This document shows positions 39,411-52,444 of a stretch of 64,000 nt of DNA, piece after piece. This stretch comes from Streptomyces zingiberis (GTDB lineage: Bacteria > Actinomycetota > Actinomycetes > Streptomycetales > Streptomycetaceae): assembly GCF_012034935.1 (NCBI RefSeq), contig NZ_JAATEN010000005.1:248001-312000 (forward strand). Reading direction: 5' to 3'. The notes under the pieces were generated by a model. The model worked only from the letters and a program-made list of their open reading frames with translations, was not told the origin of the DNA and did not search any database. Each line of letters begins with the position of its first letter. Within the stretch, counting starts at the first letter, position 1. A program made the translations under genes and the position numbers.

Positions 39411-39474
39411 GCTGTGCTGCTGTGCTGCTGTGCTGCTGTGCTGCTGTGCTGCTGTGCTGCTGTGCTGCTGTGCT
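39411..39474. repeat. eight perfect copies of an 8-bp tandem repeat
   Basis: GCTGTGCT repeated eight times without mismatch, plus a partial ninth. The unit is not a multiple of three, so any frame through it repeats every eight codons. Non-coding, 78 nt after the sucD stop. Confidence 0.95.
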
Positions 39475-39551
39475 GCTGCGGCACGATGCCGCCTCGGTGC
39501 GCCCACCACCACCGGCGGCGCGAGCCGGGTGGACCGGCCGCGGTGCCGCCG

Positions 39552-40436
39552 TCAGCCGGCGAGCGCGGCGCGCGCCAGCCGGGCGGTCTCGGACGGCGTC
39601 TTGCCGACCTTCACACCCGCGGCCTCCAGGGCCTCCTGCTTGGCCTGGGCGGTGCCGGAGGAACCGGAGACGATGGCGCCCGCGTGGCCCATCGTCTTGC
39701 CCTCGGGCGCGGTGAAGCCGGCGACATAGCCGACGACCGGCTTCGTCACGTGCTCCTTGATGTAGTCCGCGGCCCGCTCCTCGGCGTCGCCACCGATCTC
39801 ACCGATCATCACGATCAGGTCGGTGTCCGGGTCGGCCTCGAAGGCCGCCAGGGCGTCGATGTGGGTGGTGCCGATGACCGGGTCGCCACCGATGCCGACG
39901 GCGGAGGAGAAGCCCAGGTCCCGCAGCTCGTACATCATCTGGTACGTCAGCGTGCCGGACTTGGAGACCAGGCCGATCCGGCCGGCGGTGGTGATGTCGG
40001 CCGGGATGATGCCCGCGTTGGACTGTCCGGGGGAGATCAGGCCGGGGCAGTTGGGGCCGATGATCCGCGTGGCGTTGCCCTTGGCACCGGCGTGCGCCCA
40101 GAAGGCGGCGGTGTCGTGGACCGCGATGCCCTCGGTGATCACGACGGCGAGGCCGATGCCGGCGTCGATCGCCTCGATGACGGCGTCCTTGGCGAACCGC
40201 GGCGGCACGAAGATGACGGTGACATCGGCGCCGGTGGCCTGCATCGCCTCGGCGACGGAGCCGAACACGGGCACCTCGGTGCCGTCGAAGTCGACGCTGG
40301 TGCCGGCCTTGCGCGGGTTCACACCGCCGACGATGGTGGTCCCCGAGGCAAGCATCCGCTTGGTGTGCTTCTGGCCCTCGGAGCCGGTCATCCCCTGGAC
40401 GATGACCTTGCTTTCCTTGGTGAGGAAGATAGCCAT
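39552..40436 (-). CDS. sucD: succinate--CoA ligase, alpha subunit
   Basis: With SucC interconverts succinyl-CoA and succinate with nucleotide phosphorylation. 294 aa. CoA-binding start ([20 protein letters not shown]), [14 protein letters not shown], and the phosphorylated His in [23 protein letters not shown] 40436, 20 nt after the sucC stop. Second gene of sucCD. Confidence 0.97.
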   Translation of the reverse strand: MAIFLTKESKVIVQGMTGSEGQKHTKRMLASGTTIVGGVNPRKAGTSVDFDGTEVPVFGSVAEAMQATGADVTVIFVPPRFAKDAVIEAIDAGIGLAVVITEGIAVHDTAAFWAHAGAKGNATRIIGPNCPGLISPGQSNAGIIPADITTAGRIGLVSKSGTLTYQMMYELRDLGFSSAVGIGGDPVIGTTHIDALAAFEADPDTDLIVMIGEIGGDAEERAADYIKEHVTKPVVGYVAGFTAPEGKTMGHAGAIVSGSSGTAQAKQEALEAAGVKVGKTPSETARLARAALAG

Positions 40437-40456
40437 GGTGTTGGTGACCCGTCCCT

Positions 40457-41629
40457 TTACTTGGCAGCCAGCTCGGCGGCGCGGTCCGCCGCGCCGTCCA
40501 TGGTGTCCACCTGCTGCACCAGCGGGTGGTTCGCGTCGGAGAGGATCTGGCGACCCAGCTCCGCGTTGTTGCCGTCGAGCCGCACGACCAGCGGCTTGTC
40601 GACCTGCTCGCCCTTGGACTTCAGCAGCTCCAGGGCCTGCACGATGCCGTTGGCGACCGCGTCGCACGCGGTGATGCCGCCGAACACGTTGACGAAGACC
40701 GACTTGACCGCCGGGTCGCCCAGGATGATCTCCAGGCCGTTGGCCATCACCTCGGCGGAGGCGCCGCCGCCGATGTCCAGGAAGTTGGCGGGCTTCACGT
40801 TGTTGTGCGCCTCGCCGGCGTAGGCGACGACGTCCAGGGTGCTCATGACGAGCCCCGCGCCGTTGCCGATGATGCCGACCTCACCCTCGAGCTTGACGTA
40901 GTTGAGGCCCTTGGCCTGGGCGGCGGCCTCCAGCGGGTCGGCCGCGGCCTTGTCCTCCAGCGCGGCGTGGTCCTCGTGGCGGAAGTCCGCGTTGGCGTCC
41001 AGCGAGACCTTGCCGTCCAGCGCGATGATCTTGCCGTCGCCGGTCTTCACCAGCGGGTTGACCTCGACGAGCAGGGCGTCCTCGGCGATGAAGGTCTTCC
41101 ACAGGGTCTGGAGGACCTCGGCGATGCCGTCGGCCACGTCGGCCGGGAAGCGCGCCGCCTCGACGATCTCGCGGGCCTTCTCCGGCGTCACACCCTCGTT
41201 GGCGTCCACGGGGATCTTGGCGAGCGCCTCGGGCTTGGTCGCCGCGACCTCCTCGATGTCCACGCCGCCCTCGACGGAGGCCATGGCCAGGAAGGTGCGG
41301 TTGGTGCGGTCCAGCAGGAAGGAGACGTAGTACTCCTCCGCGATGTCCGCGGTCTGGGCCAGCATGACCTTGTTGACCGTGTGGCCCTTGATGTCCATGC
41401 CCAGGATCTGGCCGGCCTTCTCCACGGCGTCGGCCGGGTCGGAGGCCAGCTTGACGCCGCCCGCCTTGCCCCGGCCGCCGACCTTCACCTGCGCCTTGAC
41501 GACGGCACGGCCACCGAGCCGCTCGGTCACCTCGCGCGCCGCCTCAGGCGTGTCGATCACTTCACCGGCCAGCACCGGTACACCGTGCTTGGCGAAGAGG
41601 TCCCTCGCCTGATACTCGAACAGGTCCAC
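40457..41629 (-). CDS. sucC: succinate--CoA ligase, beta subunit
   Basis: ATP-grasp subunit of succinyl-CoA synthetase. 390 aa from GTG 41629 (AAAGGGACGG upstream); the protein begins [19 protein letters not shown] as in the family. [20 protein letters not shown] is the nucleotide-binding part, [10 protein letters not shown] the Mg site, and [15 protein letters not shown] plus [14 protein letters not shown] form the C-terminal ligase domain. First gene of sucCD; the longer open frame upstream lacks start signals. Confidence 0.97.
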   Translation of the reverse strand: MDLFEYQARDLFAKHGVPVLAGEVIDTPEAAREVTERLGGRAVVKAQVKVGGRGKAGGVKLASDPADAVEKAGQILGMDIKGHTVNKVMLAQTADIAEEYYVSFLLDRTNRTFLAMASVEGGVDIEEVAATKPEALAKIPVDANEGVTPEKAREIVEAARFPADVADGIAEVLQTLWKTFIAEDALLVEVNPLVKTGDGKIIALDGKVSLDANADFRHEDHAALEDKAAADPLEAAAQAKGLNYVKLEGEVGIIGNGAGLVMSTLDVVAYAGEAHNNVKPANFLDIGGGASAEVMANGLEIILGDPAVKSVFVNVFGGITACDAVANGIVQALELLKSKGEQVDKPLVVRLDGNNAELGRQILSDANHPLVQQVDTMDGAADRAAELAAK

Positions 41630-41937
41630 GCGCGTCCGTCCCTTTGCGTCTCGATACCGCCGTGTGGTGCATGCGGTACGTTGCGGTGCGTTGTCTGCAC
41701 GGGCGTGCCGCACGAGGCAGCGTGACGACGCGGTCACCGGGAGGCGCACACACTGCCGGCTGCGCGGCATGTCCGCCTGGCAGGTTATCCCCCGCCCCCC
41801 GTACCGCCCTAAATCGCGGATCACATGTGCGCGGTGATTACAGTCACAGATCGCGCCACCCCCCGCGCGCCGCCCACCCACCACGCCCCGCGCCAGGGAC
41901 AGTGACCCGGCCCGCCCCGGCCACGCCGGAACGGGCG

Positions 41938-41974
41938 GCGCCCGGCACCGGCGGTGGAGGCCGGTGCCGGGCGC
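41938..41974 (-). terminator. terminator upstream of sucC promoter region
   Basis: GCGCCCGGCACCGGC (41938-41952) pairs perfectly with 41960-41974 over a 7-nt loop. It would stop transcription coming from the two secreted-protein genes before sucC. Confidence 0.7.
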
Positions 41975-42000
41975 GCTGTTTCCCGCTGGTGCCCGCTGCT

Positions 42001-42050
42001 TCTTGCTGCTTCTCTCTGCTTCTCGCTGCTTCTCGCTGCTTCTCGCTGCC
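42001..42050. repeat. five 10-bp tandem units
   Basis: Units of TCTCGCTGCT: two identical, three with one or two substitutions, continuing as looser CTTCTCTCTG units to about 42072. Non-coding, between the secreted-protein gene and the hairpin. Confidence 0.8.
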
Positions 42051-42256
42051 GCTTCTCTCTGCTTCTCCTCTGCCGCACGCTCGTGCGGTTCGATTCGGCA
42101 CGCCCGTTCCGGGCGGTCCCTGTGCCGTCCCGTCCCCGCCCCGCCCCCTCTGCCCCGCCCCGCCCGGCCGGAGCTCGGTGGTCGCTGCCACCGGTCCCGG
42201 TCGCGGCGGGACGGGGCGGAGGGAGGCGGAAGGCGCGGAAGACGTTGGGCGTCAGC

Positions 42257-43981
42257 TCAGGACGCGAGCGCCTTCAGGTGGGCGAGGGCCGGGACGTCGG
42301 CGGCGCCGGCCCGGCCGGACAGGTGCGCCACGGTGACGGCCACGCCTCGCACCTCCGCCGAGGCGCAGGCGCCCGCGGCCACCTCGGCACCGCGGACTCC
42401 GGTGGCACCGTGCGTGACCCCGGCCCCGGCCCTGCCGTGGACCGCCGCGGAGACACCGAGGCGGGGGGCGTGAACGCTGGTGCCGGTGGCGCCCGCGGCC
42501 CCGGCGACCGCCCGGACGGCTGGGGCGCCGGCCTTGGCCGTACCGGGCTTGGCCGCTGCGGTCGCCGTGGCGGCTGCCGTCGCGGTGGTGTCCGCCGTGA
42601 CGCCCGTGGTGGCGGCGCCGGCCGTGGCGCCGGCCGTGGTCACGGCACCGGCCGCTCCGGTGACGGTCGCGGCGCCGGCGCCGGCGCCCGTGGCGGCCGC
42701 GGTACCAGCTCCGGCGGTGACCGCCGTCGCGGCGGCCGTGGTGGCGGTGGTGGCGGTGGTGGCGGACGCGGCAGAGGCGACAGAGGCGGCGTCCGTCGCC
42801 GCCGCCGTGGCGGTACCGGTCACGGCCGTGGCACCCGTGGTGGCGGCGAGGTGGCCGCGGCCGGCCCCCTGGGCGGTGTACAGGTCGGCGCAGGCGGACA
42901 CCCGGGCGTGGGCGGCCAGTTGGGCGTGCGCGACGGCCTGGGCGTAGGCGAGCCCCGCCGGCGCCCCGGGCACCACCGGCAGGACCGGGGGCTGCACCGG
43001 CACCGGGAGCGGCACCGGGACGGAGGGCTGCGCGGGGACGGACGGCTGCGCCGGCACGGGCAGCCCCACCGGGAGGCCCGGGGTCACGGGCGTGGGCAGC
43101 GGCGGGTGGACGCAGACGAAGTCGTTCTCCGGGAGGTGGATCGCCGGGAGCCGGTGGCTCACCGCCCCGGTGGCCGGGTGGCGGACGCCGGAGAGGTGCC
43201 GGGCGCCCTCGGGGACTCCCCGGGAGACGGTGCTCACGGCGGAGCCGGCGGCCTCGCGGACGTCACGCACCTGGGGCACCTCACGGATCTCGGGGGCGTC
43301 GGGGGCGTCGGGGGCGCCGGGGGCGCCGGGGGCGCCGGCGATCCTGCCGGTGGCGCGCGTGACGGGGTCGGCGCCACCGGCGCGCGCACCGGTGGTGGTG
43401 GTGCTCGCGCCGGTGGTACCCACGGCCTCACCGACGCCGCCCAGCGCGGCGGCCGGGCCGGACCGGCGGTCGGTGACACGGTCGCTCAGTGCGCCGAGGT
43501 GGCCGGTGGCCCGGTCGGTGTCCACGGCCACGGGCGGGTGCTGGCCGACGGTGGCGCTCACGTACCCGCGCACGCCGTCGGCCGCCCGGCCGGTGCCGGA
43601 GAGGTGCGCCGCACGGGGGGCCGTGCCGGAGAGTTCACCGGAGGCAGCGGCGGACGTGACACCGGAGCGCTCACCGGTGCCGGCACCGGAGAACGTGGCC
43701 GAGAGCGAACCGGAGACGGCCGCCCGCGCGGTGGTGGTCCCGCCGGAGGCGGACGCCGGCGCCGAGGCGGACGCCGAGACCGCGGCGGAGGCGGCGGCCC
43801 CCGCCGCGCCGGGCACGGAGGGGCCCGCCGGGAGGGACTCCGTGAGCGGGGAGCCGGCCGGGAGGGAGCCGGTGGCCGGGGCCGCGGAGAGCTCGGCGGC
43901 GGAGGCGGCCGCGGTGCCGGCGGCCCAGAGGCCGGCGGCGGTGGCGGCCACGACGATCGAACGACGGAGGTTCTTGCGCAT
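42257..43981 (-). CDS. secreted Ala/Thr/Val-rich low-complexity protein
   Basis: 574 aa, no known family recognised. A clear signal peptide (MRKNLRRSIVVAATAAGLWA, then AGTAAASA) directs export. The mature chain is extremely rich in Ala, Thr, Gly and Val, with GAPGAPGAPDAPDAP repeats, a Pro-rich centre (PVPAQPSVPAQPSVPVPLP) and only a few Cys (FVCVHP, SACADLY, GACASA). No cell-wall sorting signal at the C-terminus. GAAGGA lies about 14 nt before ATG 43981. It follows another secreted protein gene by 89 nt on the same strand, so an operon is likely. A structural surface role is conceivable but only inferred. Confidence 0.65.
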   Translation of the reverse strand: MRKNLRRSIVVAATAAGLWAAGTAAASAAELSAAPATGSLPAGSPLTESLPAGPSVPGAAGAAASAAVSASASAPASASGGTTTARAAVSGSLSATFSGAGTGERSGVTSAAASGELSGTAPRAAHLSGTGRAADGVRGYVSATVGQHPPVAVDTDRATGHLGALSDRVTDRRSGPAAALGGVGEAVGTTGASTTTTGARAGGADPVTRATGRIAGAPGAPGAPDAPDAPEIREVPQVRDVREAAGSAVSTVSRGVPEGARHLSGVRHPATGAVSHRLPAIHLPENDFVCVHPPLPTPVTPGLPVGLPVPAQPSVPAQPSVPVPLPVPVQPPVLPVVPGAPAGLAYAQAVAHAQLAAHARVSACADLYTAQGAGRGHLAATTGATAVTGTATAAATDAASVASAASATTATTATTAAATAVTAGAGTAAATGAGAGAATVTGAAGAVTTAGATAGAATTGVTADTTATAAATATAAAKPGTAKAGAPAVRAVAGAAGATGTSVHAPRLGVSAAVHGRAGAGVTHGATGVRGAEVAAGACASAEVRGVAVTVAHLSGRAGAADVPALAHLKALAS

Positions 43982-44070
43982 GAGGGGTGTGATTCCTTCG
44001 AACTCGGATTCCGGGAAGGGCAGACCTGATCCGCCCCCGCGCGGCAGGTCAGGGCGGGGAACGGCCTGCC

Positions 44071-45105
44071 CTAGCCCGGGAATTCGAGGATGTCGGCGGA
44101 GCGCTCGCGGGTCGGGGCGCCGTCCGCCGCGCGCACCGCGCCGGCCGGCAGGCCGAAGCGCGGGGCGCTGGTGGTGAGAGCCGCGTGCTGGTCGCAGCGG
44201 GGGCCACTGCCGTCACCGGCGGACGGGGCCGTCGTGCCGTACGGGGCGCCGGGCAGGTGGCCCGGGGTTCCGTCCCGGCGGTGGTCGCCGCCGTCGGTGC
44301 CCGGGCCGTGCCCGGGAGCTGCGCCCGCCGCGCCGGGCGAGAGGGCCGGGGCGGTGCCCGCTCCCGCCGGCCCGGCGGGAGCGTCCGGTCCGGGCCGGCC
44401 GGTGGAGGGCCCGGTGCCGTGCCGCTCCGGGTCCGAGGCGCCCTCGCCGCCGGGGCTCTCCGCGCCGTCGCCGGGAACGCCGCCGCCGGGGATGTCGTCC
44501 ACCGGGAGGAGGGTGCCGGGCACGCCGGGGTCGAGGAGGCCGGGTCCGGGGAGGTGGCCGCCGATCGCGTCCCCGATGCCCCCGATGCCCCCGATGCCGT
44601 CACCGGCGCCGTCGCCGCTCCCGATGCCCCTGATGCCTCCGACGAGGTCATCGAGGCCGCCGAGGGTTCCGAGGCCGCGGAGGTGACCGCGCAGGGAGCC
44701 GGCGGTGTGCCGCGCCCGTTCGGCGACGGCGCCCGGCGTGGCCGGAGCGGTTCGGTGCGCCCCGGTGACTCCACCGGCTCCGCGCCCGCCGTCCCGTTCC
44801 CCGACGGCCGCACCGCCCTGGTCCGTTCCGGAGCCGGCCCGCTCCCCGACCACGCGTTCCGCGGGGGTCCGCTCCGCCGGCCCGCCGGGGACGCCGGTCA
44901 GGTGGCGGCCGTCCGCGGGGCTCGCGGCGCCGCCCCCGGTCTGGCGCAGGGCGTCGGTGCCGGCCGCGTGGGCAGGGCCGCCGAGGAGGAACGCCAGTCC
45001 GAGGAGCCCGCCGAGGAAGACCGCCGTCACCAGCGCGCGCCGCACGGCGGCCGTGCGCGGCGGCGCGGCGGCGGGTGCGGCGGGTGCGGCGGAGACGCTG
45101 GACAC
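44071..45105 (-). CDS. secreted Gly/Pro-rich protein, operon partner of the preceding gene
   Basis: 344 aa from GTG 45105. Signal peptide: basic region RTAAVRR, then ALVTAVFLGGLLGLAFLLGG and AHA. The mature part is disordered, with Gly-Ile repeats (GIRGIGSG, DGIGGIGGIGDAIGG) in the middle and a more defined C-terminus (QHAALTTSAPRFGLPAGAVR to SADILEFPG). Not recognised as a named family. The start is uncertain because a GGGAAGG is 12 nt away. Confidence 0.6.
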   Translation of the reverse strand: MSSVSAAPAAPAAAPPRTAAVRRALVTAVFLGGLLGLAFLLGGPAHAAGTDALRQTGGGAASPADGRHLTGVPGGPAERTPAERVVGERAGSGTDQGGAAVGERDGGRGAGGVTGAHRTAPATPGAVAERARHTAGSLRGHLRGLGTLGGLDDLVGGIRGIGSGDGAGDGIGGIGGIGDAIGGHLPGPGLLDPGVPGTLLPVDDIPGGGVPGDGAESPGGEGASDPERHGTGPSTGRPGPDAPAGPAGAGTAPALSPGAAGAAPGHGPGTDGGDHRRDGTPGHLPGAPYGTTAPSAGDGSGPRCDQHAALTTSAPRFGLPAGAVRAADGAPTRERSADILEFPG

Positions 45106-45144
45106 AGGCGGTGACGGCCTTCCCTGGTTGGGGGCGGACGGAAC

Positions 45145-45306
45145 TCACCGGCGCATGGCGTGGGCCATGGCCGGAGCGAGAGCTTCCGGGTGTGGCCCGT
45201 CACCTTGCACGACGACGGGCGAACTCCGCAAGGCACCCGGACGGATCCACGGGGACGTGTGCTGATGGGCCGTCATGTCTTCGACGGAGACGGCCGCATG
45301 AGGCAT
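45145..45306 (-). CDS. possible small protein (53 aa)
   Basis: A short open frame upstream of the secreted-protein pair on the same strand, ending ALAPAMAHAMRR 39 nt before the next start. The segment VVVQGDGPHPEALAPAMAHA looks protein-like, but third-position GC is only moderate and the Shine-Dalgarno is weak. Not recognised; an inner ATG at 45276 is an alternative start. Confidence 0.25.
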   Translation of the reverse strand: MPHAAVSVEDMTAHQHTSPWIRPGALRSSPVVVQGDGPHPEALAPAMAHAMRR

Positions 45307-45817
45307 TCCGCTTGTATCCAGCGGTGCCCGCGGCAAACCCCGGAACCCACAGGACCAAGGGCCTTTCCGCCGGGCACACCGGAGCGCCGGAACGCCCGGC
45401 GCTCCGCCTCGGCAAGACCGCCGGAATCCCCAATTCCGCTGGGCGGCGGACCGCCTACCTCCTGATCCGCCGGCGGGACGGTGCGCCGGATTTCACCGGC
45501 CAGGCAAGGGAGTCACCAACTCCACTTTCCCGAAAGGCCGGAATCCGTCCTGACCCCTGGCCGCCGCCACGCGGAAACTCCGAGTGGCACTCGGCACAGG
45601 GAACCACAGTCGGTTCCCTGCCGACGCGCGCCACCGGATATCGCGTGAGGCATGCGCCGGGGGACGGGGAACGTGCGAGCGCGTTCATGAAGCGTGCACA
45701 CTTCCCCCACCCCTCCTCACCCCTCTTTCCCAGCTTCCGCGCAGAGCCCTCTCGGCGCGTTCTCAGCCGCGTCCCACGTTTTCGGGACTTTCCCGGGGCG
45801 CGGAGCGAAGGGAGGGA
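45307..45817. other. AT-richer gap before the tail-sheath relic
   Basis: About 500 bp of noticeably lower GC than the rest of the window (for example AATCCCCAATTCCG near 45430, and pyrimidine-rich sequence around 45700). Its composition fits foreign or decayed DNA. No further phage-like fragment recognised here. Confidence 0.4.
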
Positions 45818-46150
45818 ATGCCGGCGCGAACCGCCCATCCCGGCGTATACATCGAGGAACTTCCCAGCAGCGTCCCGCACCACCGGCGCGGTCACCACCT
45901 CGGTGGCCGCTGTCCTCGGGCGGCTGTGCGCGTTCCCGCCCTCCGGGGGCCACGCCGGCGCCAACGCCCGCACCGGCGCCGAGCGCCGGGTGTGGAAGGC
46001 GGCGGCGGGGAGGGAGGCGCGGCCGGCCGGGGTGCGCTCGCCGGCCGTCCCGGTCACCGGCCGCGAGAGCGGTCTGCTCGACCCGCTGGGCGTCGACTGC
46101 CTGCGGACGTTCCCCGTGCCCGGCCCGCCGGTGTGGGGTGCCCGCACCCG
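45818..46150 (+). pseudogene. relic of a contractile tail-sheath protein (phage tail or injection system)
   Basis: ATG 45818 has GGGAGGGA upstream. The start encodes PGVYIEELPSSV, the signature of tail-sheath N-termini. One extra C in the run at 45874-45876 then shifts the frame; in the next frame it continues RTTGAVTTSVAAVLGR, again as in sheath proteins. It then jumps straight to sheath C-terminal sequence: FPPSGGHAGANARTGAERRV (normally PPSGxxAGxYARTDxERGVxKAP), then GLLDPLGVDCLRTFPV and VWGARTR. Some 300 central residues and the last 100 are missing. So it is an internally deleted, frameshifted pseudogene of a sheath gene. Confidence 0.8.
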
Positions 46151-46748
46151 TTCGCCGGGAGCGTGTCCGGAGATCCGCGCGCCGGAGGCCGCGGAACCCG
46201 GGGCGGAGTCGGCGACCGCGGCCCTTGACGTAGGCGGCGGCGGAGGAGGCGCCGGGCCCGGGTTCCGCGGCCTCCGGCGCGCGGGGCGGTTCCCGGTCCA
46301 CCGCGCGGCGGCGGCGCCCGGCCTCTCCCCCGTCCGGGGCGGAGGAGGGAGAGACCCCGGAGAAGGGCTGAGGCGGGGAGAGACGGGGCAGAGAAGATCC
46401 CGGAGACCGCGAGCAGCCGGAGACGCCGGTCCGGCGGGGCGGGGCGCACCGCTCCGCCGGACCGGTGGGCCGGAGCCGGCCACCACCGGCGGCCCCCGGC
46501 CCCGCACCACCGTGATCCCTGTCCACGTCCAGGTGTCCCCACGATCCGTCCGAACGGCACGGCTGGGCATCCCCGTTGAGCCGTACCGGTGGCTGGGGCG
46601 TACCGCCTGGTGAGGCGTACCGCGCCGACGGAGGGACCGCGTCCGGACCCGAACAGCGGGATCCGGGCGCGGCGGACGGTGAACCACACCGCACCCCGGA
46701 GGGCCATCCCCTCCGGGAGCCGGTGAACGATCGAGAGGAGTACCGGCG
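46151..46748. other. gap between sheath relic and amidase
   Basis: 600 bp holding the 28-bp inverted repeat (46175-46284) and, at its right end, the amidase ribosome binding site. No further gene or phage-protein fragment recognised. Confidence 0.5.
46175..46284. repeat. 28-bp perfect inverted repeat with 54-nt spacer
   Basis: 46175-46202 and 46257-46284 are exact reverse complements (core GCCGGAGGCCGCGGAACCCG). It starts 25 nt after the last recognisable sheath codon, so it may be the old terminator of that gene or a recombination scar. Confidence 0.85.
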
Positions 46749-47630
46749 ATGGCAACGCCACTGACCGCGGCCCGCCTGCTGAAGGCGCTGCGGGACGAAG
46801 GGCTGGACGTCCGGGAGTACCGGAGCTGGCGCACGCACCACCGCAATTCCCAGGGAGCCTGGGGTCCCGTCAACGGCGTGATGATCCATCACACCGTGAC
46901 CCAGGGGACCGACGCGTCGGTCCGGCTCTGCTACGAGGGCCATTCCTCGCTGCCGGGGCCGCTCTGCCACGGCGTCATCGACAAGCAGGGCGTGGTGCAC
47001 CTGGTCGGCAACGGCCGCGCCAACCACGCCGGGCTCGGGGACGGCGACGTGCTGCGCGCCGTCATCAACGAGACCGCGCTGCCCAAGGACAACCAGGCCG
47101 ACACGGACGGCAACAGCCGCTTCTACGGCTTCGAGTGCATCAACCTCGGCGACGGGAAGGACCCGTGGCCGGAGGCGCAGAAGCTGGCGATCGAGAAGGC
47201 GGCCGCGGCGATCTGCCGCGCGCACCAGTGGTCCCAGCGGTCCGTGATCGGGCATCTGGAGTGGCAGCCCGGGAAGGTGGACCCGCGGGGCTTCTCCATG
47301 AACACCATGCGGGACCGGATAGCGAAGCGGCTCGGCAAGAAGGCGGACGGCCCGCCGCCGACCTCACCGAAGCCGCCGGCGGCCTACGAACCCTTCCCGG
47401 GCGCCGCCTTCTTCCGGGTCGGGCGCGACAGCCCGGTCGTCACGGCCATGGGGAAGCGACTCGTCGCCGAGGGGTGCGGCCGTTACAAGGCCGGGCCCGG
47501 GCCCCGCTGGTCCGCGGCCGACCAGGAGTCCTACGCGGCCTGGCAGCGCAAGCTGGGCTACAAGGGGTCGGCCGCCGACGGCATCCCGGGCGCGACGAGC
47601 TGGGCGAAGCTGAAGGTCCCCAAGGTGTGA
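46749..47630 (+). CDS. endolysin-like N-acetylmuramoyl-L-alanine amidase with wall-binding domain
   Basis: Cleaves the amide between MurNAc and the stem peptide. 293 aa without a signal peptide, as in phage endolysins. Amidase_2 domain about 30-185: zinc ligands in MIHHTV (H47) and IGHLEWQPGKVDP (H169, D178), and CHGVIDKQGVVHLVGNGRAN. A Pro-rich hinge leads to a C-terminal peptidoglycan-binding domain (215-293; FFRVGRDSPVVTAMGKRL, YAAWQRKLGYKGSAADGIPG, TSWAKLKV) of the type seen in actinophage lysins. GAGAGGAG lies 9 nt before the ATG. It stands next to the sheath relic, so it may come from the same phage-like element. Confidence 0.88.
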   Translation: MATPLTAARLLKALRDEGLDVREYRSWRTHHRNSQGAWGPVNGVMIHHTVTQGTDASVRLCYEGHSSLPGPLCHGVIDKQGVVHLVGNGRANHAGLGDGDVLRAVINETALPKDNQADTDGNSRFYGFECINLGDGKDPWPEAQKLAIEKAAAAICRAHQWSQRSVIGHLEWQPGKVDPRGFSMNTMRDRIAKRLGKKADGPPPTSPKPPAAYEPFPGAAFFRVGRDSPVVTAMGKRLVAEGCGRYKAGPGPRWSAADQESYAAWQRKLGYKGSAADGIPGATSWAKLKVPKV

Positions 47631-47986
47631 GGGGACCGGCGCCTCGGAGCGGGGCGCGACCGGTCCCCGCGAGAGGGGGGCGCGACGGGTCCCCACGAGA
47701 GGGGCGCGACCGGTCCCCACGAGGGGGGCGGTGAGGGGACGGTGAGCGGACGGCGGGGCGCGGCGAGCCGGACGGCGCCGTTCGCGCGGATGTCGGGTAC
47801 GGGACTGCGGGCGCGGGACCGCGGCCCCGGCCCCGCGTCCCGCCACCCGGCGCCGCGTCCCGCCACCACCCGGCGGCGCGTCCCACCGCCCGGCCGTGCG
47901 GGGGATCCGCACGGCCGGGTGCGGCGGGGAGCGGAGGCCCGGTGCCCGTGGCCGCCCCCTTGGGGGCCGCCCCACCTTGAGGCGGC
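47631..47986. other. gap with tandem repeats between amidase and VWA fusion
   Basis: Convergent gap. 47651-47725 holds three 25-bp repeats; 47820-47900 repeats GGCGCCGCGTCCCGCCACC-like units. It probably contains the terminators of both neighbours, but I cannot single out one. Confidence 0.45.
47651..47725. repeat. three 25-bp tandem repeats
   Basis: Units GGGGCGCGACCGGTCCCC followed by (G/A)CGAGAG at 47651, 47676 and 47701, with two or three differences between copies. Starts 20 nt after the amidase stop. Confidence 0.8.

Positions 47987-52440
<4,454 letters not shown>

Positions 52441-52444
<4 letters not shown>

Larger units (their letters stand above)
39171..39551. other. sucD downstream region with palindrome and octanucleotide repeat
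   Basis: 380 bp between sucD and the DUF6350 gene. It contains an AT-rich 13-bp inverted repeat (39241-39270) and an 8-bp tandem repeat (39411-39474). No gene is supported; the open frames across it arise from the repeat. Confidence 0.6.
41630..42256. other. sucCD upstream region with terminator and 10-bp repeats
   Basis: Holds the sucC promoter (about 41630-41850, including an AT-richer stretch at 41805-41855), the hairpin at 41938-41974, and 10-bp repeats at 42001-42050. No gene supported. Confidence 0.5.

Noticed and set aside
39411..39474. CRISPR-like repeat array
   Set aside because: Units are 8 bp with no spacers; it is a simple tandem repeat.
39258..39512. Small protein with QQHSSTAA repeats
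   Set aside because: Entirely generated by the 8-bp repeat read in one frame, with no ribosome binding site.
41954..44029. Plus-strand Gly/Arg-rich open frame over the secreted protein gene
   Set aside because: No start signal or domain; the minus strand frame has a proper signal peptide and stop/start context.
45075..46613. 512-codon plus-strand open frame read as one protein
   Set aside because: Only its middle matches tail-sheath sequence, and its true N-terminal part is in another frame; the upstream and downstream parts are not protein-like. Interpreted as a pseudogene instead.
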